Shown: piece after piece, positions 18,372 through 27,119 of the stretch
Numbering within the stretch: the stretch's first letter is position 1
Layout of the letters: each line of letters opens with the position of its first letter
Source: Clostridiaceae bacterium
GTDB lineage: Bacteria; Bacillota; Clostridia; Clostridiales; Clostridiaceae
Direction of reading: 5' to 3'
Length of the DNA stretch: 37,420 nucleotides
Assembly (NCBI GenBank): GCA_029219285.1
Contig: JAQXTC010000254.1
Span: 1-37,420, forward strand
Translations under genes and position numbers: made by a program
The notes under the pieces: model-generated
Seen by the model: the letters and a program-made list of their open reading frames with translations, nothing else
Database searches by the model: none
What the model was told of the DNA's origin: nothing

Positions 18372-21205
18372 CTTAATTCACCTCCTTTTAGAATATTCTT
18401 TACTCTATCAATAGCTTCCTGGTATTCATCATCACCTTCCTCTAAATCATTTGCCTTAATATAATATTTCAAAGCTAAATCATATTCTTTGTTGTGTTCT
18501 GCCATTTTTCCCATTTTCGCATGAGCTTCACCACAATTTGTATAATCACATCCATCACACTCTTTTTGTATTGCCTTTTCATAAATTAGTTCTCTTTCAT
18601 CATAATTATTAAATTCAAGATAATCAGCTCTTATTTTTTCATATATATACTCCTCATTATCACCTTTTTTTATTAATTCATATATCTTATTTTTATCTTG
18701 ATATAATTTTTGATTATCCGGGAAATAATCTATTGCTTCATCATAACAATTTATTGCTTCATCATATCTTTTCAAACAAACATAGCAATCTGCCAAATTA
18801 TTATATGCTTGGATATAAACATTGTCTCCCATATTATCTATAGCTTTCTTTAGATATTTAACAGCTTCCTCATATTTTCCTTGTTCTTTATATACATTGC
18901 CTAAATTATTATAAGCATCTGAGTCATTTGGATTTATCTCTAAAACTTCCTTATAGTCAGAAATTGCTTTGTCAAATTTCCCTAAATCATCAAATAGAAT
19001 ACCTCTACTTATTAAATAATAAGGTTCCTTATTAATGTCAAATTGTCTTCTATAATACTTGAATGCATTATTATAATCTTGTTTTTCAGTATAAAGCAAC
19101 GCTATTTCACCATTAGCATATTCATGATCAGGATTAATATCTAAAACTTTCTTATACAATTCTATACTTTTATCCTCATCATATAACTTTTTGTAAAGCT
19201 GTGCTTCTTGTATATATGCTGTTACATCCTTTGGAAATTTCTCAATTAATATATCATATTCTTTAAATGCCATATCGTTAATTCCCAAACATTTGTAATA
19301 ATAAGCTATTGCATAATGGAATTTAATTTTATCTGATATTTTCATTGCCATTTTAATATATTTCATTGCCATTTCTGGATTATCTGTATCTGAATATATT
19401 AATGAAAATTCATAATATAATTCATCTTCTATTTTGTATGTATCACCATTTTTACGTATATTTTTTAGTACTTCTATTACAAGCTTTTTAGCATCTTCAT
19501 ATTTTTCAGTATTACTTAAAGCTTTTGCTTTATATAGATTAATTTCATCATTAACAACATTGTAATTCTTTGCTTTTTCATATACTTCTAATGCATTATC
19601 ATATTCCGAATGAGCTAAATATAACTTCATTTCTAATGCATAAACATCAGGGTCATAAGAATATAAATTTTCTGCTTCAAAACATGAATCCAAGGAATCT
19701 CCGTGGTAGCCTAATTCAAATAGTGCTTTAGCTTTATTTAAATACAAAGGCATAAAAGAATCATCAAATTCCAAAGCTTTATCTAAACTAGCTATGCTCT
19801 CCTCATACTTGCCAAGTTTATAAAGCGCCTCCCCCTTATAATTAAGAGCATCTATATTCTTTTCATCAATTTCTAATGACTCATTATAACTATTAATGGC
19901 TTCATCATATCTCTCTAACATATAATATTGACACCCAATTTTATATAGACAAAAACTCAATTGGGCTGTTTCTCTTGAATTTTTTTCTTCTAAATTAAGC
20001 AAATTATTTTTCCATTTATCGAAGTAATCAATTGCATATTCATAATTTCCCAATTTAGAATATGTCCTTCCCATTAAATCATAAAATTGATTTTCGAATT
20101 CTTTAGTAATGTTTATATCTTTTAAAAGTTCTATGATTTCATCAAATCTATAATTTTCAAATAAACACCACCCCAAATTAAATTTCTGGTCTAGTGACAA
20201 ATCATCCATATTTAAATTCTTTTCAATTATCTTTTCATTTGTTTTATACAATTGATTATTAACATAATCATCATACATATTTATACCATTTAATTTAATA
20301 TATCTATCCTTGGCATCCTCATAATTTTCCAAATAAAAGTCACAATCTGCTAATCCTAATAAAGCATTATAATGTTCAGGTGACGTACTTAATATCTTTT
20401 CATATAATTCTTTCGCTTCCTCAATTCTATGTAATAGCCATTTTACCTCTGCTTGTTCAAATAATACTCTTATATCATCTGGATATTTTTCTAATAAATT
20501 ATTTCCAATCTCTAATGCTTTTTCTTTTTCATCACAATCCATTAAGTACCTCATCTTTAATGTTTCTAGGTATGGATGATATATATTTAATTCTGTGATA
20601 GTTTCTAAATCTACTTTAGCATTATCAAAATCTTTATCTCCTAATTCTCTTCTAATTTTGAAAAAAAGGTTTATCCAGGTCTCATATGATTTACTATCAT
20701 CAATAGACTCAAATAAGTCAAAGTCAATTATATCTTTATATTTAATCCTATTTTCAACATAATTTATATATTCTTTCGGAAAATTTTCATATAATTCTTC
20801 TTTATTATGCATCCAATCAAAAAAATCATTTAATAAACACCATATCTTTTGTGAAATATAGCAATTATCCATTAAAAATTCTAAAAGTTTTTCACTTGCT
20901 TCTTCTTTTGTATCTAATCCATAACATACATCATCATCAAGTAATTCTTTCCACGAATCCTCAGAGATTCTGCAAGAAAAAGTATTATACACCTTACTCA
21001 CTTTCTTAATCCATTTTCCTGTATCAGAATTATCCTCGTAAGTTTCATTTTTACACTCCAATAGCAATTCTTCATATGCCTTTCTAAGCCTCTTAAATCC
21101 TTCTTCATCATCTTCAGGATTTATTTGTGAAAGTTTATTCATATATGCTTCTTTAATTATATCTTTATCAGTTGTGGTTTGTATTCCAAGTATATCCCAA
21201 TTCAT
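18368..21205 (-). CDS. J-domain-like/TPR-repeat co-chaperone of the HscC-like Hsp70
   Basis: This is a 945-residue, acidic, entirely helical protein without a signal peptide. Residues 1-50 form a J-like domain (WDILGI, then DIIKEAYMNKLSQ, then EEGFKRLRKAYEELL). In place of the HPD tripeptide it has NPEDD, the form typical of DjlB/C-type J domains in HscC operons. About residues 200-880 are a long series of TPR-type 34-residue helical pairs; the clearest read YDEAINSYNESLEID, YEESIASLDKALEFD, and YKEQGKYEEAVKYLKKAI. A cysteine cluster CDGCDYTNC lies at 883-891, before one last TPR-like pair. GGGGAGAG precedes the ATG. It is the first gene of the pair, with the last four bases overlapping the Hsp70. 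Likely role: recruits clients through TPRs and activates the Hsp70 ATPase (inferred). No convincing promoter was found. Confidence 0.85.
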   Translation of the reverse strand: MNWDILGIQTTTDKDIIKEAYMNKLSQINPEDDEEGFKRLRKAYEELLLECKNETYEDNSDTGKWIKKVSKVYNTFSCRISEDSWKELLDDDVCYGLDTKEEASEKLLEFLMDNCYISQKIWCLLNDFFDWMHNKEELYENFPKEYINYVENRIKYKDIIDFDLFESIDDSKSYETWINLFFKIRRELGDKDFDNAKVDLETITELNIYHPYLETLKMRYLMDCDEKEKALEIGNNLLEKYPDDIRVLFEQAEVKWLLHRIEEAKELYEKILSTSPEHYNALLGLADCDFYLENYEDAKDRYIKLNGINMYDDYVNNQLYKTNEKIIEKNLNMDDLSLDQKFNLGWCLFENYRFDEIIELLKDINITKEFENQFYDLMGRTYSKLGNYEYAIDYFDKWKNNLLNLEEKNSRETAQLSFCLYKIGCQYYMLERYDEAINSYNESLEIDEKNIDALNYKGEALYKLGKYEESIASLDKALEFDDSFMPLYLNKAKALFELGYHGDSLDSCFEAENLYSYDPDVYALEMKLYLAHSEYDNALEVYEKAKNYNVVNDEINLYKAKALSNTEKYEDAKKLVIEVLKNIRKNGDTYKIEDELYYEFSLIYSDTDNPEMAMKYIKMAMKISDKIKFHYAIAYYYKCLGINDMAFKEYDILIEKFPKDVTAYIQEAQLYKKLYDEDKSIELYKKVLDINPDHEYANGEIALLYTEKQDYNNAFKYYRRQFDINKEPYYLISRGILFDDLGKFDKAISDYKEVLEINPNDSDAYNNLGNVYKEQGKYEEAVKYLKKAIDNMGDNVYIQAYNNLADCYVCLKRYDEAINCYDEAIDYFPDNQKLYQDKNKIYELIKKGDNEEYIYEKIRADYLEFNNYDERELIYEKAIQKECDGCDYTNCGEAHAKMGKMAEHNKEYDLALKYYIKANDLEEGDDEYQEAIDRVKNILKGGELR

Positions 21206-21295
21206 GTTTTCTCTCTCCCCGCCATTTGTAACATATTACTATACTAACATAATTTATCCATAATTACATAGGGCTAAAGTCCCTTTTTTATTAAA

Positions 21296-21336
21296 TAAAA
21301 AACACTTATTAATATCCTATAAAAATATCAATAAGT
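21296..21336 (-). terminator. Intrinsic terminator after holA
   Basis: A 12-bp stem with one G-T pair (acttattgatat/atattaataagt on the minus strand) is followed by GTTTTTTATTT. It lies eight bases after the holA stop. Confidence 0.75.
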
Positions 21337-21344
21337 ATTTTAAT

Positions 21345-22379
21345 TTATTTCTTTATCATTAATGTATTAACAAGCATAAGTTCAAGTTCCATAGTTTTAT
21401 CTACTGATGAAGATTTTAACCTTCCTTCAGTTTTAACACATAACTTAACTAATCCTTCAAGTTGCTTTAGTGAAAATTTAGAACTTAAATTCATAAGTTT
21501 TTCACAGACAAATTGAGGGACATGAAGTTCTGCTACAAAATCATTCACTCTTTTTCCATTCATCATTCCAATTTTTATATTAAATAACTTTTTAAATTGA
21601 TTTTCTATCGCTGTTACAATAAGCATATGCTGATCTGCTTTAAATAAAAGTTCATCCATAAGATCTATGGCTTTCTCAATTTTTCTTTGTGAAATTAGAT
21701 CCACCAAATCAAAAATATCATCTTCACTGTTAGCCGGAATAAGTTTTTCTATATCCTCTTTAGTAATATTTCTCCCATTTGTATAATCAATAAGTTTATC
21801 TATTTCACGTTTAATTATATTAAAATTGTTTTGTACTCTTTCACAAAAAAATCTAAGTTCTACTTTACCTATATTTTTTCCTTTTTCTCTAAAAATAGAT
21901 TCAACTTTATTATAATATCTATCTCTTTTTAACTTATCAAAATGCACTATAGTTGTTAACTTATCTAATGACATTAATTTCTTATTTTTCTTTGGCGTTT
22001 CTCTTTTATCAGAAAATAAATAATACATTAAAAGAACTGTATGTTCTGGGACATCTTTTAAATACTTTTTTATATCATTAAATAATTTAGTTCCACTACT
22101 ATCACTTTTGTCCTTTAAGAAGTTAGCTCTATATACTAGTACTACTTTTTTTTCTCCCATAAAAGGCAGAGTTTCACAGGCATTCATAATATCATCCATT
22201 GTAGTAGTTAATCCATCTAGTTTTATGTAATTTAAATCCTCAAAGCCATCAGCAACTATAGGTTTAACAAGAGTAGCAACACCTTCTTTAATTAATTCTT
22301 CATCACCACCACAAAAAACATAGGAATTTTTTATAGACTTACTCTTTATTTCTTTCTCCAGTACATCAAATGTAATCAA
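21345..22379 (-). CDS. holA: DNA polymerase III subunit delta
   Basis: HolA is the clamp-opening subunit of the DnaX clamp loader that places the beta clamp on DNA. The 344-residue product has the family N-terminus with YVFCGGDEELI near residues 20-30. It also has the AAA-like segments DDIMNACETLPFMGEKKVVLVY near 63-84 and AIENQFKKLFNIK near 252. Length fits bacterial delta (about 335-350). It starts with TTG at 22379 with AAAGGCGG upstream. It is 17 bases after comEC, as in Bacillus (comEC-holA), and ends the ATPase-comEC-holA operon. Confidence 0.94.
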   Translation of the reverse strand: MITFDVLEKEIKSKSIKNSYVFCGGDEELIKEGVATLVKPIVADGFEDLNYIKLDGLTTTMDDIMNACETLPFMGEKKVVLVYRANFLKDKSDSSGTKLFNDIKKYLKDVPEHTVLLMYYLFSDKRETPKKNKKLMSLDKLTTIVHFDKLKRDRYYNKVESIFREKGKNIGKVELRFFCERVQNNFNIIKREIDKLIDYTNGRNITKEDIEKLIPANSEDDIFDLVDLISQRKIEKAIDLMDELLFKADQHMLIVTAIENQFKKLFNIKIGMMNGKRVNDFVAELHVPQFVCEKLMNLSSKFSLKQLEGLVKLCVKTEGRLKSSSVDKTMELELMLVNTLMIKK

Positions 22380-22396
22380 CTTAATCCGCCTTTCAC

Positions 22397-24100
22397 CTAA
22401 TAAATATAAATATCTTCATCAAAAATAAAAATACCTTTATCTTCTCTGCTTATAAAATTAATTATACCATAATTACTATCTTCAACACTTTTGTTACTCA
22501 TCTTTAATAAAAATTTATTTTCGCCTAAAGTAAGCAAATAATTTTTTCCTTGTTCTTCTATATATGCCACCCCAGCTATACTCATTTTATATATCGATCT
22601 GTAGCTCTTTTTTGAAATGGTTATTTTCTTTAACTTACTGATATCTATATTATTTTTCTGCGTAATAATACACCTATCCCCTCTATACGAAACAAGAAGT
22701 CCTCCATAATCAAGGTAATTAATCCTAAGAAATGGACTATAAATATATATGTACATAGAAATAAAAGCTGATACTGGCAGTAAAATAAACTTTTTATGTC
22801 CTTTTATCATAAAATAAATACTTATTAAAATACTTAAATATATTATTATAACACCACTATTAACAACTAAATTACCTATGTTTATATCTAAAATAATATC
22901 TGTAACATAATCAAATACCTTTATTAATTTTAATAAAATATAGCTTAAGAAATCAAAAACTTCTTGACTAAAAAAAGCTATAACAAGCATATTACCTATT
23001 ATGATTATAATATTTAATAAAGGCACTATAAATAAATTACCTAATAAAAAAATGATTGAATACTCATTAAAACTACATATTAAAACTGGTAATGTGAAAA
23101 TTTGAGCTGTTAAACATACAGATAAAGTTCCTCTTAATTTGTCAGGTAATCTATAAAATTTAATTTGCAATTTGTATGAAAATAAAATTATTCCAAGAGT
23201 AGCTAAATAAGATAACTGAAATCCTGTTTCAAATATCAAGTAAGGTGACATAATGTTAAACACCATAGCACTTAATGATATAGAAGCAAGAGAATTATAA
23301 CTTTTTCTAACATCTAGAGCTAAATTTAATACTATTATCATAATTAATGCTCTTAAGGATGATGCTGAAGCTCCCGTAAATAAAACATATACACTCAATA
23401 TAGCCAAGGATATTTTTTTATTTAAAAATATATTTAATACAGTAAATACAAGAGCAGTATGTAATCCGGATACACTTATAGCGTGTACTATTCCTAATTC
23501 TCTCATTTCCTCTTTATCTTCATTATCTATTATGTCCGAATAACCAAAAGCCAATGAAGATATTAGCGCAGCTTTTCTTTTTCCAACGTTTTTTTCTAAC
23601 TTTTTATATATTTTTTCTCTTAAATCATAAAGTTTGCTGCTTAACGTCTCTTCTTCATTTCTAACTAATCTAACCTCTAGTTCACCTATACTTCCATTTT
23701 CTTTATCAATTACTCTTTCAAATTTCCCCTCAACCAAATATGTTTTGCCAAGATTAAATTTTTGATTTATATTAGTTAAATTTATTTTTCTTCCTTTAAA
23801 ATTAGCTACAGTACAGTAAGATTTTATCTCTACAATTTTTACATTTTCACAAAATTCACTACTAGGATTCAAACTATAATAATTAAAATTAATCAATAAA
23901 CCCATTAAAAAAAATATTGCAATCACTAATGAAAAAACTATATTATTTTTCAAAGAAATAACTATAAAAAACAAGCTAGCAGATAACACTGCTAGCCATA
24001 AATATTTGTCGTATACTCCAAAACAAAAGGAACTTAATAGTATTGATAAAGCAATGTATACTATTGGCATACTCACCTTTTCAATATTATTCATATTCAT
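22397..24100 (-). CDS. comEC: ComEC/Rec2-type DNA channel lacking the metallo-beta-lactamase domain
   Basis: ComEC forms the membrane channel for single-stranded DNA uptake. The 567-residue protein has N-terminal membrane helices with an OB-like outer segment (about 80-150, DUF4131-like). The competence domain follows, with HAISVSGLH at 206-214 and FETGFQLSYLATLGI near 290, and many membrane helices to about 450. Full ComEC (about 750-800) ends in a metallo-beta-lactamase nuclease domain. Here only about 110 soluble residues follow, starting RINYLDYGG where LDVGQGD is usual, and no HxHxDH motif is seen. There is no frameshift: the frame closes with TAA and the next gene follows normally. The ATG has GAGGTGAT at seven bases. 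It lies 19 bases after the ATPase-like gene and 17 before holA. Confidence 0.88.
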   Translation of the reverse strand: MNMNNIEKVSMPIVYIALSILLSSFCFGVYDKYLWLAVLSASLFFIVISLKNNIVFSLVIAIFFLMGLLINFNYYSLNPSSEFCENVKIVEIKSYCTVANFKGRKINLTNINQKFNLGKTYLVEGKFERVIDKENGSIGELEVRLVRNEEETLSSKLYDLREKIYKKLEKNVGKRKAALISSLAFGYSDIIDNEDKEEMRELGIVHAISVSGLHTALVFTVLNIFLNKKISLAILSVYVLFTGASASSLRALIMIIVLNLALDVRKSYNSLASISLSAMVFNIMSPYLIFETGFQLSYLATLGIILFSYKLQIKFYRLPDKLRGTLSVCLTAQIFTLPVLICSFNEYSIIFLLGNLFIVPLLNIIIIIGNMLVIAFFSQEVFDFLSYILLKLIKVFDYVTDIILDINIGNLVVNSGVIIIYLSILISIYFMIKGHKKFILLPVSAFISMYIYIYSPFLRINYLDYGGLLVSYRGDRCIITQKNNIDISKLKKITISKKSYRSIYKMSIAGVAYIEEQGKNYLLTLGENKFLLKMSNKSVEDSNYGIINFISREDKGIFIFDEDIYIY

Positions 24101-24119
24101 GGATGATCACCTCATCCTA

Positions 24120-26612
24120 TTATCTTTGACCTTTTTTCAATATTAATTCAAATATTAAATAAATTATCAATATAACTCCTATCCTTATAATTACATATAT
24201 ATCAAAACTTACTCCATTAATTAAACTTAATATAACTATACTTGATACCAATAAGATGAAACTTAAACCTATAAGAACACTTGCAAGTGATGCTTTTCTA
24301 ATCACTTTATTACAATTCATAAATGTATATATTACAAGTAATCCTCCAAGTATAATTAATAAGGCAGTATCACACCCATCTGTGATACCATATACCCCCC
24401 AAATAGCTAGTACACTTACTAGTATCGTCCTTAATGATATTTTTTCTTCATTATCATTAGGATTTTGTAACAGAGCTAAGCCAAGAGGTATTCCTAATAA
24501 CACATTAATTATTAATAATGGTATATAGCTTACTACTTGTACATTATTTATATAAGGCATAGCATTTACTAATATAAGCTCAGTAATTAATAACATTTTT
24601 ATAAATTCCTGAAACTTATTCATTCCTTTTTCAAATTTATTTGATACCTTAAATAAATTTAAAAATCCTTCTAAATATTTTTTTTCAATATATACATCTG
24701 ATATTTTTTTTATTATTTCAGGTGCTTTTCCTTTACTTATTCCAACTCTACTTAACGCCATAAGTGGTAAGTCTCCTAAGTTTTCACCACAAACAGCAAC
24801 CTTATAATTATCATTAGTATACATTCCAACAATCATTGCTTTAGTTTCAGGATTTGCCCTTGAAAATACTCTAGATTTACTTACAACATCTATAAGTTCT
24901 TGAGAAGATAAGCAATCTACTTCTACTCCTGTAACTACTCTTGAATTTGATCTTGTAAGTTTTACTTTTTGTGCCAAAGATGATGCTGTTATTTTGTTAT
25001 CATTAGTAAACAAAATAGGTATAATTCCCTTATTTTTAAGTTCATCTATTTCTTCATTAATATTATTGCTTAATGGATTCTCTAATGCAACAATTCCAAC
25101 AAACACAAGATTATTTTCTATATTTTCTGATTGGGAAGGTATGTAATTAAAACTTCTATATGCAACACCTTGAGTATTTAATCCTTCCAAAGCAAAATTA
25201 TAATCCATAGCCTTTATTCTTTGAATATCTTCTGCAGTTATTTCTTTCTCTAATCCACCAACCATTATGTAATTACATCTATCTAAAATAGCATCAACAT
25301 TTCCTTTAATATTAGCTCTCGCACATTTTTTAACTCTATTGATAGTAGTAAGCATCCTTTTGTCGGAATCCATTGGTACTTCAAATAATCTAGGATTAGT
25401 TTTTTCAAGATTATATTTATTTACCATTCTACTAGCTGCAAACTTTAAATAAGCAACTTCCATCAAGTCACCTTTACCAACTTTCTCAAGAGAATCAAAA
25501 GTTGAATTATTACATAATACTAATATTTCAATTAATCTTTTTAAAGTACTATCTTTTGTATAATTTATTTCTCTATCAAAATAAATATTATTATTGGCAT
25601 ATACTTTAGTTAATATCATTTCTTCTCTAGTTACTGCACCAACTTTGTCCATAAAAAGCACTTGAATTTCTTTTATCATATCTAAAGTAGAAATATTAAT
25701 TAGGTTAATCCCTTCCTTTGCCAATGCTCTTTTTAAACATACTGCATGTAATGATGCTATTAACGCAACTGGTAAACATTCTAAAGCAAAAAGTGAAGGT
25801 ATCAAGCCATTAGCTTCTTGTCCAATATATGTTAACCCATAGTTAATGCCTATAATTAGTATTAATAATACTAGCATCAATCTACTTAACCTTTTCTCTA
25901 AAACTTTTAATAAACCATGTTTATTATTAGATGAATTAGTAATCATTGTAAGCATCTTCCCAAGTTGAGTTGTATTCCCTGTTTCAACAACAACTCCAGT
26001 TCCATGTCCTTCTTTTATTATGGATCCCTTAAACAATATGTTTTTCATTTCTTCAATAAGATATGAGTTTCCTTCCATCTTACTGTCAAATTTATCTTTA
26101 AGGAAATTTTCCCCAGTTATATTTTTTTCATCAACTTTAATATCTGTAGCATTTATAATTCGTAAATCTGCTGCAATTAAAGATCCTTTAGAAAATAATA
26201 CTATATCTCCTTTTACTAACTCTTCGGATTTAACAATTTTTTCTACGCCATCTCTCAACACTGTAGTTGTAGTATGATTTAAGGTTTGCAAAAATTTATA
26301 ATTTTTTTCTTTTTTATTCCCATATATGAACTTAATAATTAACTGTACTAATGTTAATATACCACATATTATAGCTAGAACATTTTCTTGCATATAAAAT
26401 AAATATACGGCAATAACTAAGTCAATTAAAATATAAATTCTAAAAAAACTTCTAAAAAAAGCTACCCTTTCACTACCGCTTGAAAGTAATATTTTATTAT
26501 CTCCGTAGTGCTTTCTTCTTTCACTACATTCTATCTCAGTTAACCCTTTGTACATATCACTTTTCAGCATTTCTAATATTGTTTTCCAAGAGTTATTGCA
26601 ATACTTATTCAA
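24120..26612 (-). CDS. P-type ATPase homologue with degenerate catalytic motifs
   Basis: This is an 830-residue membrane protein with the layout of a P2-type cation ATPase: an N-terminal cation-ATPase segment, the A domain, membrane helices, P/N domains, and about six C-terminal helices. Residues below use the track ORF (start 26630). The true start is likely TTG at 26612, because GGAGG lies seven bases before it and falls inside the longer ORF. Most catalytic signatures are altered: TGES is TGEN (172-175), the phosphorylation motif DKTGTLT is DKVGAVT (328-334), TGD is TND (542-544), GDGVND is GENLGD (615-620), and the membrane PEGLP is LECLP. The phosphorylatable Asp remains. The frame is open along its whole length, so it is not a decayed pseudogene. 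Ion transport is therefore doubtful; a regulatory or scaffold role is possible. It is first in the operon with comEC and holA. Confidence 0.85.
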   Translation of the reverse strand: MNKYCNNSWKTILEMLKSDMYKGLTEIECSERRKHYGDNKILLSSGSERVAFFRSFFRIYILIDLVIAVYLFYMQENVLAIICGILTLVQLIIKFIYGNKKEKNYKFLQTLNHTTTTVLRDGVEKIVKSEELVKGDIVLFSKGSLIAADLRIINATDIKVDEKNITGENFLKDKFDSKMEGNSYLIEEMKNILFKGSIIKEGHGTGVVVETGNTTQLGKMLTMITNSSNNKHGLLKVLEKRLSRLMLVLLILIIGINYGLTYIGQEANGLIPSLFALECLPVALIASLHAVCLKRALAKEGINLINISTLDMIKEIQVLFMDKVGAVTREEMILTKVYANNNIYFDREINYTKDSTLKRLIEILVLCNNSTFDSLEKVGKGDLMEVAYLKFAASRMVNKYNLEKTNPRLFEVPMDSDKRMLTTINRVKKCARANIKGNVDAILDRCNYIMVGGLEKEITAEDIQRIKAMDYNFALEGLNTQGVAYRSFNYIPSQSENIENNLVFVGIVALENPLSNNINEEIDELKNKGIIPILFTNDNKITASSLAQKVKLTRSNSRVVTGVEVDCLSSQELIDVVSKSRVFSRANPETKAMIVGMYTNDNYKVAVCGENLGDLPLMALSRVGISKGKAPEIIKKISDVYIEKKYLEGFLNLFKVSNKFEKGMNKFQEFIKMLLITELILVNAMPYINNVQVVSYIPLLIINVLLGIPLGLALLQNPNDNEEKISLRTILVSVLAIWGVYGITDGCDTALLIILGGLLVIYTFMNCNKVIRKASLASVLIGLSFILLVSSIVILSLINGVSFDIYVIIRIGVILIIYLIFELILKKGQR

Positions 26613-26647
26613 TATGCTTCCTCCATTCAAACTTTAATCCAAATTCA

Positions 26648-26676
26648 ATTATATATAATGATAAGATGTAAATCAA
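26648..26676 (-). promoter_or_regulatory. Sigma-A promoter of the ATPase-comEC-holA operon
   Basis: On the minus strand -35 TTGATT (5 of 6) and -10 TATAAT (6 of 6) are separated by 17 bases. It sits between the spoVA terminator and the ATPase-like gene. Confidence 0.8.
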
Positions 26677-26686
26677 TGAAACACTC

Positions 26687-26733
26687 CAAAAATAATGGTG
26701 AATATGGCTTATTTTATTATTCCTATATTCACC
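26687..26733 (-). terminator. Intrinsic terminator of the spoVA operon
   Basis: A 9-bp stem (ggtgaatat/atattcacc), extended by further pairs after a bulge, is followed on the minus strand by ATTATTTTTGG. It lies 10 bases after the spoVAE stop. Confidence 0.75.
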
Positions 26734-26742
26734 ACAAATATT

Positions 26743-27099
26743 TTATTCTTTTGTTTTTGGATTAAAAATTAACGCCATTATATAGCCAAAAAATATTGAC
26801 GCTGTGATACCTGCTGCTGTGCCTTTAATTCCTCCTGAAAATGCTCCTATTAGCCCATATAAATCCACTTCTTGCATTGCTGCTTTAGCAAGAGAATTTC
26901 CAAATGAAGGTAGCGGTATTGTAGCACCAGCTCCTGCAAAATCTACTAATTTATCATATATACCAAAGGCTCCAAGTATAACCCCCGAGGTAACAAATAT
27001 TACTAGTATCCTACCTGGTGTTAATTTAGTTGTATCCATTAATATTTGACCTACAACACAGATGAGTCCTCCTACAACAAAGGCCTTAACAAATTCCAT
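26743..27099 (-). CDS. spoVAE: Stage V sporulation protein AE (SpoVAE/AEB)
   Basis: This is a small membrane protein of the SpoVA channel in the inner spore membrane, which imports dipicolinic acid during sporulation and releases it at germination. The 118-residue product has about four hydrophobic helices and the family motif FAGAGATIPLPSFGNSLA near residues 54-71, also seen in diverged form in SpoVAC. Length matches SpoVAEB of Bacillus. A GGGAGGG site precedes the ATG. It is third in the spoVAC-AD-AE operon, 20 bases after spoVAD, and is followed by a terminator. Confidence 0.96.
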   Translation of the reverse strand: MEFVKAFVVGGLICVVGQILMDTTKLTPGRILVIFVTSGVILGAFGIYDKLVDFAGAGATIPLPSFGNSLAKAAMQEVDLYGLIGAFSGGIKGTAAGITASIFFGYIMALIFNPKTKE

Positions 27100-27119
27100 T
27101 TTTATTCCCTCCCAAAACT

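Noticed and set aside
18368-21205. Repeated segments in the TPR gene considered as DNA repeats
   Set aside because: They are diverged protein-level TPR motifs with no near-identical DNA copies.
21270-21289. AGGG/CCCT hairpin followed by six T on the plus strand
   Set aside because: The stem is only four base pairs and no plus-strand gene lies upstream.
24120-26612. Pseudogene call for the P-type ATPase homologue
   Set aside because: The frame is uninterrupted, the promoter and ribosome binding site are good, and the fold is kept; degenerate motifs alone do not show gene decay.
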